From NCBI GenBank assembly GCA_020086605.1, contig JACBWW010000017.1, forward strand, positions 10,480,424-10,544,423: a stretch of 64,000 bases of DNA, in the 5' to 3' direction. The notes beneath the pieces are model-generated. The model worked only from the letters and a program-made list of their open reading frames with translations. It had not been told where the DNA came from and made no database searches. Origin of the DNA: Lanius collurio. Lineage: Eukaryota > Chordata > Aves > Passeriformes > Laniidae. Below, piece by piece: positions 1-11,050 of the stretch; within the stretch, counting starts at the first letter, position 1, and every line of letters starts with the position of its first letter. The position numbers were made by a program, and so were the translations under genes.

Positions 1-79
1 TTAAAACTTGGCATTAAGAAAAACAGAAGTAGATTTTCCTGCTGTTAAATTAATCTGGCAAGGCAAACCAATCCCTTAC

Positions 80-397
80 NNNNNNNNNNNNNNNNNNNNN
101 NNNNNNNNNNNNNNNNNNNNNNNNNNNNNNNNNNNNNNNNNNNNNNNNNNNNNNNNNNNNNNNNNNNNNNNNNNNNNNNNNNNNNNNNNNNNNNNNNNNN
201 NNNNNNNNNNNNNNNNNNNNNNNNNNNNNNNNNNNNNNNNNNNNNNNNNNNNNNNNNNNNNNNNNNNNNNNNNNNNNNNNNNNNNNNNNNNNNNNNNNNN
301 NNNNNNNNNNNNNNNNNNNNNNNNNNNNNNNNNNNNNNNNNNNNNNNNNNNNNNNNNNNNNNNNNNNNNNNNNNNNNNNNNNNNNNNNNNNNNNNNN
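80..397. other. Assembly gap (run of N)
   Basis: A continuous run of 318 undetermined bases. Apparent open frames crossing it are artefacts of reading N as unknown residues and should be ignored. The flanks (1-79 and 398-555) are ordinary AT-rich unique sequence with nothing recognisable. Confidence 0.99.
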
Positions 398-555
398 CAT
401 TGCAACACACATGGGTGACACTGTGTTCCTGACAAGATGGCACATTTCAATTAGAACCAATTAATGGATGTTTATAGGTATTTTAAAAATTATGTGAAAT
501 GAAGCCACTGTATCACAGAATTGCTAGGATTTGTCCATGATTTTTCAAAAATAAT

Positions 556-735
556 GGAGAGTAGCAGAGCGACCACATCTGCCAACCCCTTCAGCATCCA
601 TGGGTACATGCCATCAAGGCCCATGGATTTAGGGTGTTTAGTCTGCCTGTCCAATCTCCAACCCAAGCCTCTGTGACCAGGGGCAAGTCTTCCTTTCTTC
701 AGCCTTCTCTTGCCTAGATTGCTCTGGTTTTGTGT
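556..735 (-). mobile_element. CR1 LINE fragment (ORF2 region), antisense
   Basis: Read on the plus strand, this matches the familiar antisense of an avian CR1 reverse-transcriptase region. A segment around 576-632 (accacatctgccaacccctt ... ggcccatggattta) is followed by tgtgaccaggggcaagtctt near 672-691 and then cttcctttcttcag. The order and spacing agree with avian CR1 ORF2 as I remember it. The copy is truncated at both ends, with no tail octamers and no long frame left. It is a dead relic, with boundaries good to about 20 bp. It could be older than the bird radiation. Confidence 0.82.
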
Positions 736-2176
736 GGTGTACCATAATTCTGCACTGCTGCTGCTAACATTTTATGCAAAATTGTAAACAAATAAAAAAG
801 AATACAAGGGAAAAAAACATGTAGAACTCCCACCATGACAGGAAGTTTGCATGTTGATAGAATGGTGGCAGCTTTCAAATTTGTGCTTTGTCATTCACTT
901 AGTTTGCATCTCTGCATAGGAGGCTGGATGACCTTGGCCTTTTCTATATATGTCACAAGTTATGGTCATCACTAAAAAGAAGCAATAAAACGGAAATCAC
1001 AGTTGGTCAAACCATGGATCAGGTGTATGTAGGCACTCAGATTTAGCTCAGAGATAAGAAGCAGCCATCCACTGAGGAAGAGCCTTACTAGAATCTCAGT
1101 CCAAACTGGAATGAAACATTAGGTGATTCTGAAATTTTAAGTGTTTTAGCACAGAGATTTGCTGGCCAAGTGCAGGGGGTCACCATGACAGCAGGCTGTG
1201 AACGGGGCTATTCCTGTAGTATTTATGAATGCAGGTAGAGAAAGCATTTCCATGCAAGATTCCCACCTGAATTTTGCAAACACAGAAACAACACTCCAGC
1301 TCAATTCAAATGTGAGCCTGATGTGTTTGCACAGATAATATAAACCACAGTATCAGTAAAACACATTATCTGTAACTTGGCAAAAAAAGCACCACTTTCT
1401 ATGGAATGTCTCAATATTCATTTGTTATTTCTTTTTTCTTTTACTGCACTGCTGTAGATAATTTCTGTTGTTCTGTCTCACATTGTTCTAGGTTAGTGGC
1501 ACTTGCCTGAAATTAGTTTCTAATTGGGATAAATGAACTGCATGTATTCATGGGGCCTGGGCAGTTGTTTTTGGCTTCCAGCAAAAAGCAGTGAACAAGC
1601 AAATTCTGGTGGCTGCTGACAGCTGTTTCACATAGGCTCGTGTTATCAGGGCAAACACATGTAAACGATATGAATAAATAACATGCAAATGTTTATAAAT
1701 TGAGTGAATTTAACTTTATCAGATTATCCTCAAGCTAGTTTTAGACTGAATTTAGTGGCACTAAATCGTTTAGCAAGTATCACAGGATAATGCTTCTTAT
1801 CAACACAGTGAGAGTATGGTTCTTTTTTTTTAACTTTCCACTTGATACTCATGGTGCAAGAATTTCTAGTTCAAGACAAAGCAAGGTCAGCTAGGAGTTT
1901 GTGACAAGCCTCCTGGGTGTGTACTCACGTGAGCAGTTCATCATTCCATCCTGCCAAAAAGCTCACCAAACCCAATACATACAGAAGTATGTTCTTATTT
2001 TCTAGCCAAAAACATTGCTGGGTTTGGCTTTCAAAATGTTGGCACCTACAAAATGCTGTACAAAGAAACATTTAATGGGAACTGTAAATCATAGTGGATG
2101 TTAAACAGTTGCTCCATTTACCTGGATATCAAGAATGGTTTGGGAAATTGGAGACAGAATCCTCCGTTTATCTTTC
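736..2176. other. Unique AT-rich sequence, no gene recognised
   Basis: No repeat family, RNA gene or convincing coding frame is visible. Only short homopolymers and ordinary AT-rich sequence occur. Confidence 0.6.
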
Positions 2177-2191
2177 TTTTTTTTTTTTTTT
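2177..2191. repeat. Poly-T tract (T15)
   Basis: A homopolymer of 15 T in unique sequence. No recognisable retro-sequence lies upstream on the opposite strand that would make it a retrotransposon tail. Confidence 0.9.
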
Positions 2192-5100
2192 AATTGGAAA
2201 TTCACTGCAATGGAAAGATTCATTCAGGGTAAGTTGTCTCAGTCTCCTGTGTTTGAAACAGGAATCACTGCAAGAAGCAACCAAACATATTTAGGAAATA
2301 ATCAAAGTCAGAGCTAGTATTTTCAGGGCATTCACCTCCACTGAAGTATGGTGAACCCTCACCCTTCTATGGGTCGTATACAGTGCTCTGTCAATTTACT
2401 GTAAACTTGCTTAACATCACTGCAATGAATTTCCAGATTATACAAAAATCTTTTTAGACCTGACATTTACACTATGACACCTTCAACTGAGTTCTAAGTT
2501 GGTAACACAGTGTTGTTGTGTAGTGATGGTCTCATTTAACTAGAGAGTTTACTTAACAATTTCCACTTTCTACTTCTTCTGCGATCTGTTCTTGTCCCTG
2601 TTTTAATTATGAAAAATTGCTGCTTGCCCTTTGATATGTAACATTGTAATTTTATTGTTTCTGCTAAATATGTTTTTATCCATAATCCTGCAGTGGCTAA
2701 ATTAATCAGTGCATTTAATACCATTGATTCAATTACACTCGGAATGAATATTGCAGTTTGAATTTTACTGTTCTTTTCTGGTTAATATAACCAGGAACTA
2801 TCTACATAGGATTTTGATGTAAATCAAGAACTAAGATGTTAGAGATGTGTAAATATCTTTACCTCCAGAAGTCCTTGGTGATTCACTAAAGATATAGTGC
2901 TTGTAGCAGAATTGATTTACAGTGAGATTCAAAGATGAGTCCAAAAGAAGACTGAGTTTAAATTCAAATCAATAAAACTTCCTTAAGTCATTAATATAAA
3001 AATATTGCGTGGTCACCTGATTATTTTCTTAATAAAGGTTTTGGATTCTGGTAACTGGTAGTTATTATAGGAGTTACTTCCATTGCATAGTAAAAATGTT
3101 TCATCTCTAGCTAATATTTTGAGGGCTTTGGTCTTATTGGAACTTCATCCTCTGAATTTAAGAATTCACTATAAGATAGCCTCTTCCTTTTAGATAAAAC
3201 TACTGCTTAACTTTTTACTTGACCAACAGAATAGACTGTTCTTTCTGGATTTGAAATCTATTCAATGCAATGTATGTTCACATAATGTCTTGCCTATGGC
3301 CTGGAGCCTGGTTTGTTCTCTGCCTCCTATGAAATTTGGAGAACTACTGATAACTTACTCCTTTCTTTCCCAGTTTGCTCTCTTTCTGCTTTAACAAAAT
3401 TTGATTACACCTGCTTTCAGAATGAGGTGTCCTTTTGAGAATGTTCCTTCTAAGAGGGCTTTTTTGTCACCAGAAGTACAGTTTGATTCTTAAATGACCT
3501 TGGGAGTTAATCACTTCTTCCCCACTGGGCTTTAGATTTGGAACAAAGTAATTCTGGGGAAAAGATCTGTCAGATGAAAAATTTTTTTTTCTGTCATATT
3601 GTCAAGGTACATTTACCTGTGTTAAAAGCACTAAATGAAACCCTTATAAAAATAAAATCTGCTGGAGTAAAGTTTCTTTCTTGCTGTTCCACTTCCTAAG
3701 CATTATGCAGAGTTTTATGTTCATGTATGTGTTCAAAGATAAAATAAAATGTTTATAATAGTCTTCATTCCTGAAAGAAAGATTATAAATAAATTATTCC
3801 TCTCAGAATAATCTGTATTTGACAATTTTTGCTCAGGACATCTCATATCAAGAAAATCAGATCTTGAGAGAAGACAAGCACATCCTCCAGCATGTTATTA
3901 GATAAAACTCAGATTATTGTTTTCATTAGAGGAACTCTTTTGTTGGCCACACTGAGGCACAGATACAATTCCTCATGGTACCACAATGCATCAATGAGGA
4001 GGAGGTAAGTGTTGCATTCCTGTGGAGAGCCTGTGGAGGTGTTCTGTGCCCAAATCCTGTTGGCACAGCCCTTGTGCCTGAAGCCCTGAGCCTGCAATGC
4101 AAGCAACGATGGATCCTGTCTTCAACAGTCATTGAGAACAATAATTCTCATCAACAGTCTGGAAAAACAGATACTCCTGAAAAGTGCATGTGTTATGCTA
4201 GCCATATTGAAGTCAAAATGCCATCATGGCAACACCAGAACTTTGGGTTACATTAAGTCACAAATATCAATGCACTTGCATATGCCCCAAAGTAGAGATT
4301 TCACTCCAGCTAAAAAGCACCATGTAACAGAGGCAGCAGATGTTTAATGGCTGCACCATTGACAATGTGTTTAACTGTTATTAATATTTATAATTCAGTA
4401 ATGATAACCATGGCTCCAAAGTGCACTAAATGCACTCTCATTATTGCTTTAAGTTAAACCTTTGTCTCAGTTAATTGGCTGTGTGTCCCACTCCTATGCA
4501 ACCCATATGGCAAGGCCAGGAAATAATAATATTGTTATACTGGAAAAAATTAGTGACTGCTCTCGAGTGATTGTTTGGTCTCCAGGCAATTATTGAACTG
4601 GTTTAGCAATGGTCATGCTAAACACCCATCCTTCAACCTCAAGGAAAGAACTAATCAAACTACATTCAGTGAGATCCAGCAAGACTTGATCAAAAGCTGC
4701 TACCTGTGGCCTGAGAGGCTGACTGGTTATAATGGCAAGGACATAAGGCCGGCATGGCAAGTTTCAGACAGGTATTTCAGCAGAAAATATGAATATAAAG
4801 CCAACAAAGTGAGAGAAGGAGTCAGGGTTATGGCCAAATAAAATGAAGGAAAGATTTTTTTTGTTATGTAAATTGGTAAGAAGAAAGGCTGGGGAATTTC
4901 TTATCAGGAGAGTGGCAGTTTATAGCTAGTGAGATCCAGGAAAGACCCTGTGGTAAACTGTCTTTCAAAATGAAGATGGACCAAAGAACACATCCAAGAA
5001 GTTTTCCTTCTCTTTGTCCTCGAAACAGAAAGCAGTGCTGCTGGCATTTGGCTGAGGGGTTGTGCCAAGGGGTTAACAGCCAAGCAGCTTTGATCTTATA

Positions 5101-6279
5101 CAATGCTTTTAACTGATAGCCTTAAACCAATCTAAAGATAGTGACAGCAGTACTGTACCTCAGACTTGTGTATAAGATTTTTTTTAAATGTTTGTATAGT
5201 TAGTTAGACTCCAAGCCCTCCTTTATGTAATTAGAGAAAATATTTTTACTCTCACACAAGATTGGATCTGACCAAAGCAAAAGAGAACCCAAACATTGGA
5301 CGAGGGATTGAAATAGCAGACTGCAGTTTTGCTTATATATGTATTACATATACTACATTCAGTTATATTTAGCAGAAAGAAATCCTTTCATTCACCTCCT
5401 GGGAATCTCAAGAGAGGAGACTGAGCTTGCTCAAGTTATCTATTACAGTTTCCTTTTCCAGCCAAAACATCCTTGTAGCCACTGGGTCACCTCACTAAGT
5501 ACATTGACATTCTGTATCTAAACCATGAAGAATTGTTAGATAAATAACCATCACTTGTTTTTCTTTGAATTTTCTCCTTCAAAACAAATACTGGTAGCAT
5601 TAATAATCAGTTATTAAATCTCATTGTGGCACAGTGTCTTCATAAATATGTGACAACTTCATATCTAAAGACAGAAGAAAAGATCAGTAATTCAGATAAT
5701 ATTAATATTTTAATTAAAAATAAACATTAAAAACAAAAAAGAAGTCAGAAAGAAACCAAGGATTTAAAAACAATGTTAAAACAGGTTGTTAGTTGAAAAT
5801 ATTTCATGAAACTCCTTAAATCTGGAACTGTTTTCTTCTGCCACATCAAATCTCAATTTAAAACACATTGCCTGTCCCTGCTCATTTCCTCTATTCCATT
5901 TTGGTATACACCAAGAAGTCGTGTCCTGTTATTGGTTGAAAAGTGTCATGTGCTAGGTTCATGCATTCTTACTTTAACAATATATTTAGATTATTGGTGG
6001 AAAGTAGTAGTAGAATCACAGCTACACATTCATAAATGCAGATAAATACACTCTTGCCGTTATCTTCAACGTTTCTTTACCCGTGGATATCCTGATTTTT
6101 GAATGTTATGCTAATAAAATAGAGAGTATAATTGCTGGTATTTCTGACAGATATTACTCATAATTTCAGGATCTTCTGGAAGCTGCCAGGTATTCAGGGA
6201 AATGGTTAAGTCCTAAAAGTTACATGAATTATGTATTTCTAGTATGAAATTTCAGATGATCCAATGTTTGTTATACCCT
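2192..6279. other. Unique AT-rich sequence, no gene recognised
   Basis: About 4 kb of non-repetitive DNA. Short frames of up to about 90 codons occur on both strands (for example 3975-4256), but they resemble no protein I know and lie in the chance range for this base composition. An A/T-rich patch lies at 5690-5790. No CpG island, tRNA or repeat family is seen. Confidence 0.55.
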
Positions 6280-6307
6280 ATTTGCTATTCATCATTTGCT
6301 ATTCATT
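6280..6307. repeat. Two-copy 14-bp tandem duplication
   Basis: The unit atttgctattcatc (6280-6293) is followed immediately by atttgctattcatt (6294-6307), 13 of 14 bases identical. This looks like a replication-slippage duplication in otherwise unique DNA. Confidence 0.9.
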
Positions 6308-9300
6308 ATACTTGTATTTATAAGTCTCAGTTACCTAATCAGGAAGTGCAGACAATAGTATGTGATTTGGTTGACCAGTCAAACACTTCAAACAGTGAAT
6401 AGATAACACTATTTGAGAACAAAAAAATAGGCTGAAATCTGTTCGCATAAAACTGTTCAGTGAATACTTACAAATAACAAATGTGTTTGTAGAAATCAGG
6501 ATTGTTTCCAGAATGATTCATGAACTGCAAAACGGCCAAATTAGCAACAAACACTATTTGCAATGGATAATTCAATCAGTCATAGATATAAGAAATTTCA
6601 GCAGAATCTGTGATTCTCTTCAGAAATGTTGAGCAGCGTTTTCTTTCTCTGCTTCACCATGAAAGCTGACTGGAAAACAGGCTCTTTTCTCGTAAACTTC
6701 ATTTTGTATGGGTTGCCAATCTTAATAGCATTTTGCAAACGATTGTCCTCCCTTTCTCAAGTCTCCAACATTTTTTAGTCACATTCATTAGCAATAAACT
6801 GAGATGTGTCTGCATTTGTTAAACCTGAAACCCCATGCCTGTTTAACTATCAAAAGAATCTTATCAGTTTTGAAGTTCAACTTTAGAAACCTGATTTAAC
6901 TACTTTTGGACAGCCCCAGAAAGATGGTTTCAGGACCAGATCCTCTCCCCTTCCAATGTTTGCAGTTACCTGTGAGAGCCAGAAGCAGAGCAGAAGCTGG
7001 TGGCTGCTCGTTGTCTGTTCAGGCAGTCAGACCAGTGGTGCAACCATGGTCTGATGGGATGACTGATGGCTGAGCTGTACTGCATAGATACAAACTAATG
7101 TACAGATTTGGCAACACTGAATAATATTCTAGCACCACGAGCAGGATTGACATCCCCTGCCTTTGGCCATGTCAGGGACTATTCTACTCAGTCATCTAGG
7201 CTCCTTTAATGGGAAGAGGGAGAATTAATCCCTACTAAGTCACGTGGAACAACAGAGATGACTGACAGTTGTAGGAGATCAGATGATGAGCCTTTGGAAG
7301 ACACATGGCGGGGAATCCATAGGATGATGTTAGAAATCCCCAGTATCACATGTGGCCTCCACAGGCCTCTCCAGAAAGATGTGGGTCTCTTCTAGGTCCT
7401 GAGCCATAACTGCACCGGTGTCCTGCATAATCTGAGTTGCATAAAATCGAACTAAATGTCTTTACATGGGCAAATGAATTGCTCTAACTTTTATGTGACA
7501 AAGGAAGCATTTTACCAATGTTATTGAATAACTACTCTTAAAGGTCTCCTCTTGCCTTTGTTTTGGTGAGATGCTCAACTGCATGATCTAGATTTCCTCT
7601 GTTTTTTATTTAATATCCACAACATATCTAAGAAATGCTAAAGATTGAACTCAGCTCTTACATATTACAATACATAACCCATAATAATATGGAAGCATCA
7701 CACAGTTTAGGAGTACGGGATGGAGAAATTTCTTACTTTGCTTTACTGACATTTGCAGTGTTGTTTCTCTGTGTGTGTGTGCACCACCTGGTTCACAAAG
7801 CCCAGGAACAGAGGCTGGCAGGGAAGTCAGAGTAAAATGCCTTGGCAGCCTGTGCAAGATTTGTGAATAAAATGCATGGTCCCACCTTGCCTCCCTGCTT
7901 GTTCCATTCTCTTTGGAGTATAGAAAAACAGTGGGAGACTGCCTATCTCCCACCTGACCACAGCTTGTGGGGCATGCAAGTTATGGCAGATACTCAGGTT
8001 ACTTCTTACTTCTCCACTCTCACTTGTTTTTCTGCATGTATTCAGTGTTTCTTATTTTCCTTACCAGCTCCTTGTGCCAAGCTATGGTGCAGTCAGCAGT
8101 AAAGCAGCCATGCAAAGCAGGGAAGAGTGTCACGATGAGCTGACTGATCAAATATTTCTCAATTTATTCATAAACTGTGTACAGTACCTACTTCAATTTT
8201 TTCATAAACTGCTCCATCATCACTTTTATATATGACATCAAGCTGCAAAAGCTGTATTAATTGTCCTACTTCTTAAACTATGGGAATGGTTTCTTCTGCT
8301 ACTCACAGTTTGGGTACATGTGATTACAAGAAAAATCTGCTGCATATTTCGTAGTGCTCTCTTTAATGTGTATAACTATGTTTGTTAAGTAACAAACCCA
8401 TGAAAATAGAAGGCAACAGAATGAAGTACATCAGGACAATACTGAAAAATTGTTCATTTTAACTTACAGCACTTGTCACAATGAAATCTCAGCTTGAAAT
8501 TCAGGTTTACATTAGTTTATTTATTGTTTTAATCCTAGTGTGCATTAATCTTCAGTCCTGGAAATGGGGATAAATTTAAGGTCAGTTATCTTACCTATTT
8601 TATTGCTTCTTTTGTTGTTAGGGTTTTTTTCGTAATATATCTGACGTCTATATCTGGCTATGGAGTTATCTTTTTTTCTCTTTTTCCCTAGCAGGAACAT
8701 GTTGCTGTTTTGCAAGCCTTAAAGGACTTTTTTTTTGTTGTTTTTTTTTAGATTAATTAAAAAAGGCTTACCAGGCTTGTACCAGAAAAAAAACAGATGG
8801 GATGACTCTGTAAGTGGAGTCATTCATTTACATCAGAGCTTGAAATGAGTGGGGCTGCTCAAGTGCGTCAAGTCGCATAAGTAAAGCACAGCTTGGACAG
8901 TAACATAGACTCTTGCAGCTAATCAAATGTTAATGCTGGCAGTCCAGGAATGACCTTAGGTTACCACATCTAGCAGGATGCTTTTACCCACCTCGAGTTG
9001 AAAAGTGTCACAGAGGAAAGCCTAAATGTTCGCTGGAGAAACTCTTTAAAATAGAAGCATCACAATGTCTCTGAGTCACAGAGCTTTGCAGAACGCAACG
9101 AGGTCACAGCGTGGTCATCCCCTTGAGGAAATCTGAGTAATATAAAAATTTTCTGCCCTCTGACTTAACTGCATGGGTGGCTGAATTATTTTTCCACTCA
9201 GGAAGCCTTGAACAGCAAAACTGCTGATCAGAGGACAAAAGTTGCAGTACTGTTTTCCTTCCCCATTCAGTTCCTTTCACATTTATTTTGATATTGAGGG

Positions 9301-9399
9301 TTTTAAGTTGCATGAAATTATTTGGCTGATTATTTTTCCTGTAGTGTCCTGAAAAGAAAATCCTATATGACTTGTAAAGAAGAAAAGATTTTTCTTGCC
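6308..9399. other. Unique sequence, no gene; regulatory candidate at 8951-9117
   Basis: Non-repetitive sequence with a short GT run near 7772 and T-rich runs near 8730-8750. No coding frame is recognised. The 8800-9120 part has a more balanced composition and nuclear-receptor-like half-sites, listed separately. The rest shows nothing I can name. Confidence 0.55.
8951..9117. promoter_or_regulatory. Candidate nuclear-receptor-type element (DR5-like plus everted half-sites)
   Basis: Two arrangements of AGGTCA-type half-sites lie about 150 bp apart. At 8951-8963, TGACCT and AGGTTA are separated by one base in everted orientation. At 9101-9117, AGGTCA and TGGTCA are direct repeats separated by five bases. 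DR5 spacing is the classic arrangement bound by RAR/RXR heterodimers, although the first base of the second half-site (T) departs from the usual purine. Single half-sites are common by chance, so this is a motif-level hypothesis only. Confidence 0.22.
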
Positions 9400-9439
9400 T
9401 TTTTTTTTTTTTTTTTTTGCTAGGAAAAAAAAAAAAAAA
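9400..9439. repeat. T19 - GCTAGG - A15 inverted homopolymer pair
   Basis: Nineteen T (9400-9418), the spacer GCTAGG, then fifteen A (9425-9439). In a single strand the two runs could pair as a stem of about 15 bp with a 6-10 nt loop. The arrangement is also prone to slippage and sequencing error. Flanking sequence is unique. Confidence 0.9.
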
Positions 9440-10283
9440 GAAAGTGTATATGAAGGAACCAGAAGGTAAATTAAATTTTAGAGAAAGAAAAGAAAATAAA
9501 AAATGGTACAGCTCAGCCATATGTAGGAAGACATGACTGCTCACACATGTACATTCTTTGTCAGTGTAAAAATAATACCTAAATATATGCAAACAGATCA
9601 ACTCACACAGACATTCTTGCAGTCATACAGAAGTATTAGCACAGGCATACACATTTGTATTCCTTGTTCATCATATGAAATTAAATGTGACATACACTGT
9701 ATCATATACATGATATACTTAGACATCTTTTCGTCTAGCATAATTGTTTTTTAATAATTTCCACGGTTTATTTCTGCCAGAATATAGTGTTTCTGAGAAT
9801 AATACAGAAGGAGTCTTACCAGGTAGCTGGAGGTGGTATATCTCCTAAAAGCACACATATTTGCCTTTCAATAGAATGCTTTTTCATCTCATCCCAAACT
9901 TATCAACAACCTTTTTGAGGTATGAAATTCTTCATAGGAATGTTTAAGAATGAAGTAAAAAGCTTAGAAATATTAAATTCATTAAGAACTCTTCAGCAAA
10001 ACACAACAACTAACACCTATTTATCTTCTGGCTCCTGTTCACACATTCATACATGGTAAAAAGAGAGTAGAAAAACCAGCTGAACTGGTTTCTTGGTTAG
10101 ACTTCTTCCCATCTACCCCTACAGGTTATATCTTGTCACTAAGGTAAGATTTTTGGGATAAGGACTATCTCTTGTCTCTGTATTTGTGTGACAGCCAGTA
10201 GAGTGACTACTGCTAAACACAGCAAAAGGGAAAACTCCTACTCACAAGTCCATAGTTAGATTAATGCAATAAGAGCTGTTCTG
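9440..10283. other. Unique AT-rich sequence, no gene recognised
   Basis: No repeat, RNA gene or plausible exon seen. It ends where the antisense CR1 tail region begins. Confidence 0.55.
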
Positions 10284-11050
10284 ACTTAGGCCAGCAGTCC
10301 ATCTTGCAAGATACTCATATCTTGTGTCCGTCAGTATCCACAGGTAAAAGTCCAAGGGAAGAGCAAACAAATGTAGTCCTTTGCATATTCAGACTGTTTT
10401 TATTTTCAGCTCAAGGATTTCCTTATCTTGATGTGATTTTCCTATTTAGAAATCTCCAGAGGGCAATTCTTGCAAGCATTTGTCCAGCTGTCCATTGATA
10501 TAATGCAAATTTTATGCACAATGTCCTCTGGCAAGCTATCCCACAGGTCCATCACTCGTCATATGGAGAACCATCCTCTTTAGTTAGTTCTGAACCTACC
10601 TCTTGTGTCTGAACAGGATGGCCTCAGTTTTCATTTTTGGCAAAGCAAGTGAGCTGACAATCTTCATGTCACCCATAATTATATTGAGTTCCCCCAAAGT
10701 CTCCCCAAGTTCCTTCTCAAGGCTGAGGATCTCCAGCCTATGAAGTTGCTGTTCATGCAGAAACATCCTTTTTGCCCTTTTGTGGACCTTTTAAAATCCT
10801 AATACACCCCAGAGACCATTTTGTAAGTAGAGCTGGGACTGCTTTTCCTTATGTGCATTACTTTACATATATCTACATTGCATTTCATCTATCATTTTAT
10901 TGCCCAGTCACTCAGTCTTTGAAATACTTCACAGTCTGCCCTTGTCCTACAGGTCTGAATAACTTTGTGCCATCAGCATATTTTCTTATTTTACTGCCTA
11001 CTTTCTTCTTCAGGTAATTTTTGACATTTTTCTCTGAGGCAGTGCTAGTT
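10284..11050 (-). mobile_element. Ancient CR1 LINE relic (3' part), antisense
   Basis: Plus-strand landmarks follow the antisense order of the reptile/amniote CR1 group: ccagcagtccatcttgcaag (10291-10310), cccacaggtccatcac (about 10540), tggagaaccatcctc, then gtgcattactttacatatat, cattttattgcccagtcact and aactttgtgccatcagcat (10853-10980). The 10845-10950 part is homologous to 54400-54520 in the other large relic, which is internal support. No octamer tail is retained and many substitutions and indels are present, so the copy is old and inactive. Boundaries are good to about 30 bp. Confidence 0.82.

Noticed and set aside
8..460. Open frames of 124-136 codons at the left end on both strands
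   Set aside because: They exist only because the 318 N bases cannot contain stop codons.
9104..9601. 165-codon minus-strand frame
   Set aside because: It runs through the T19/A15 tracts, giving Lys and Phe runs, and has no recognisable protein content.
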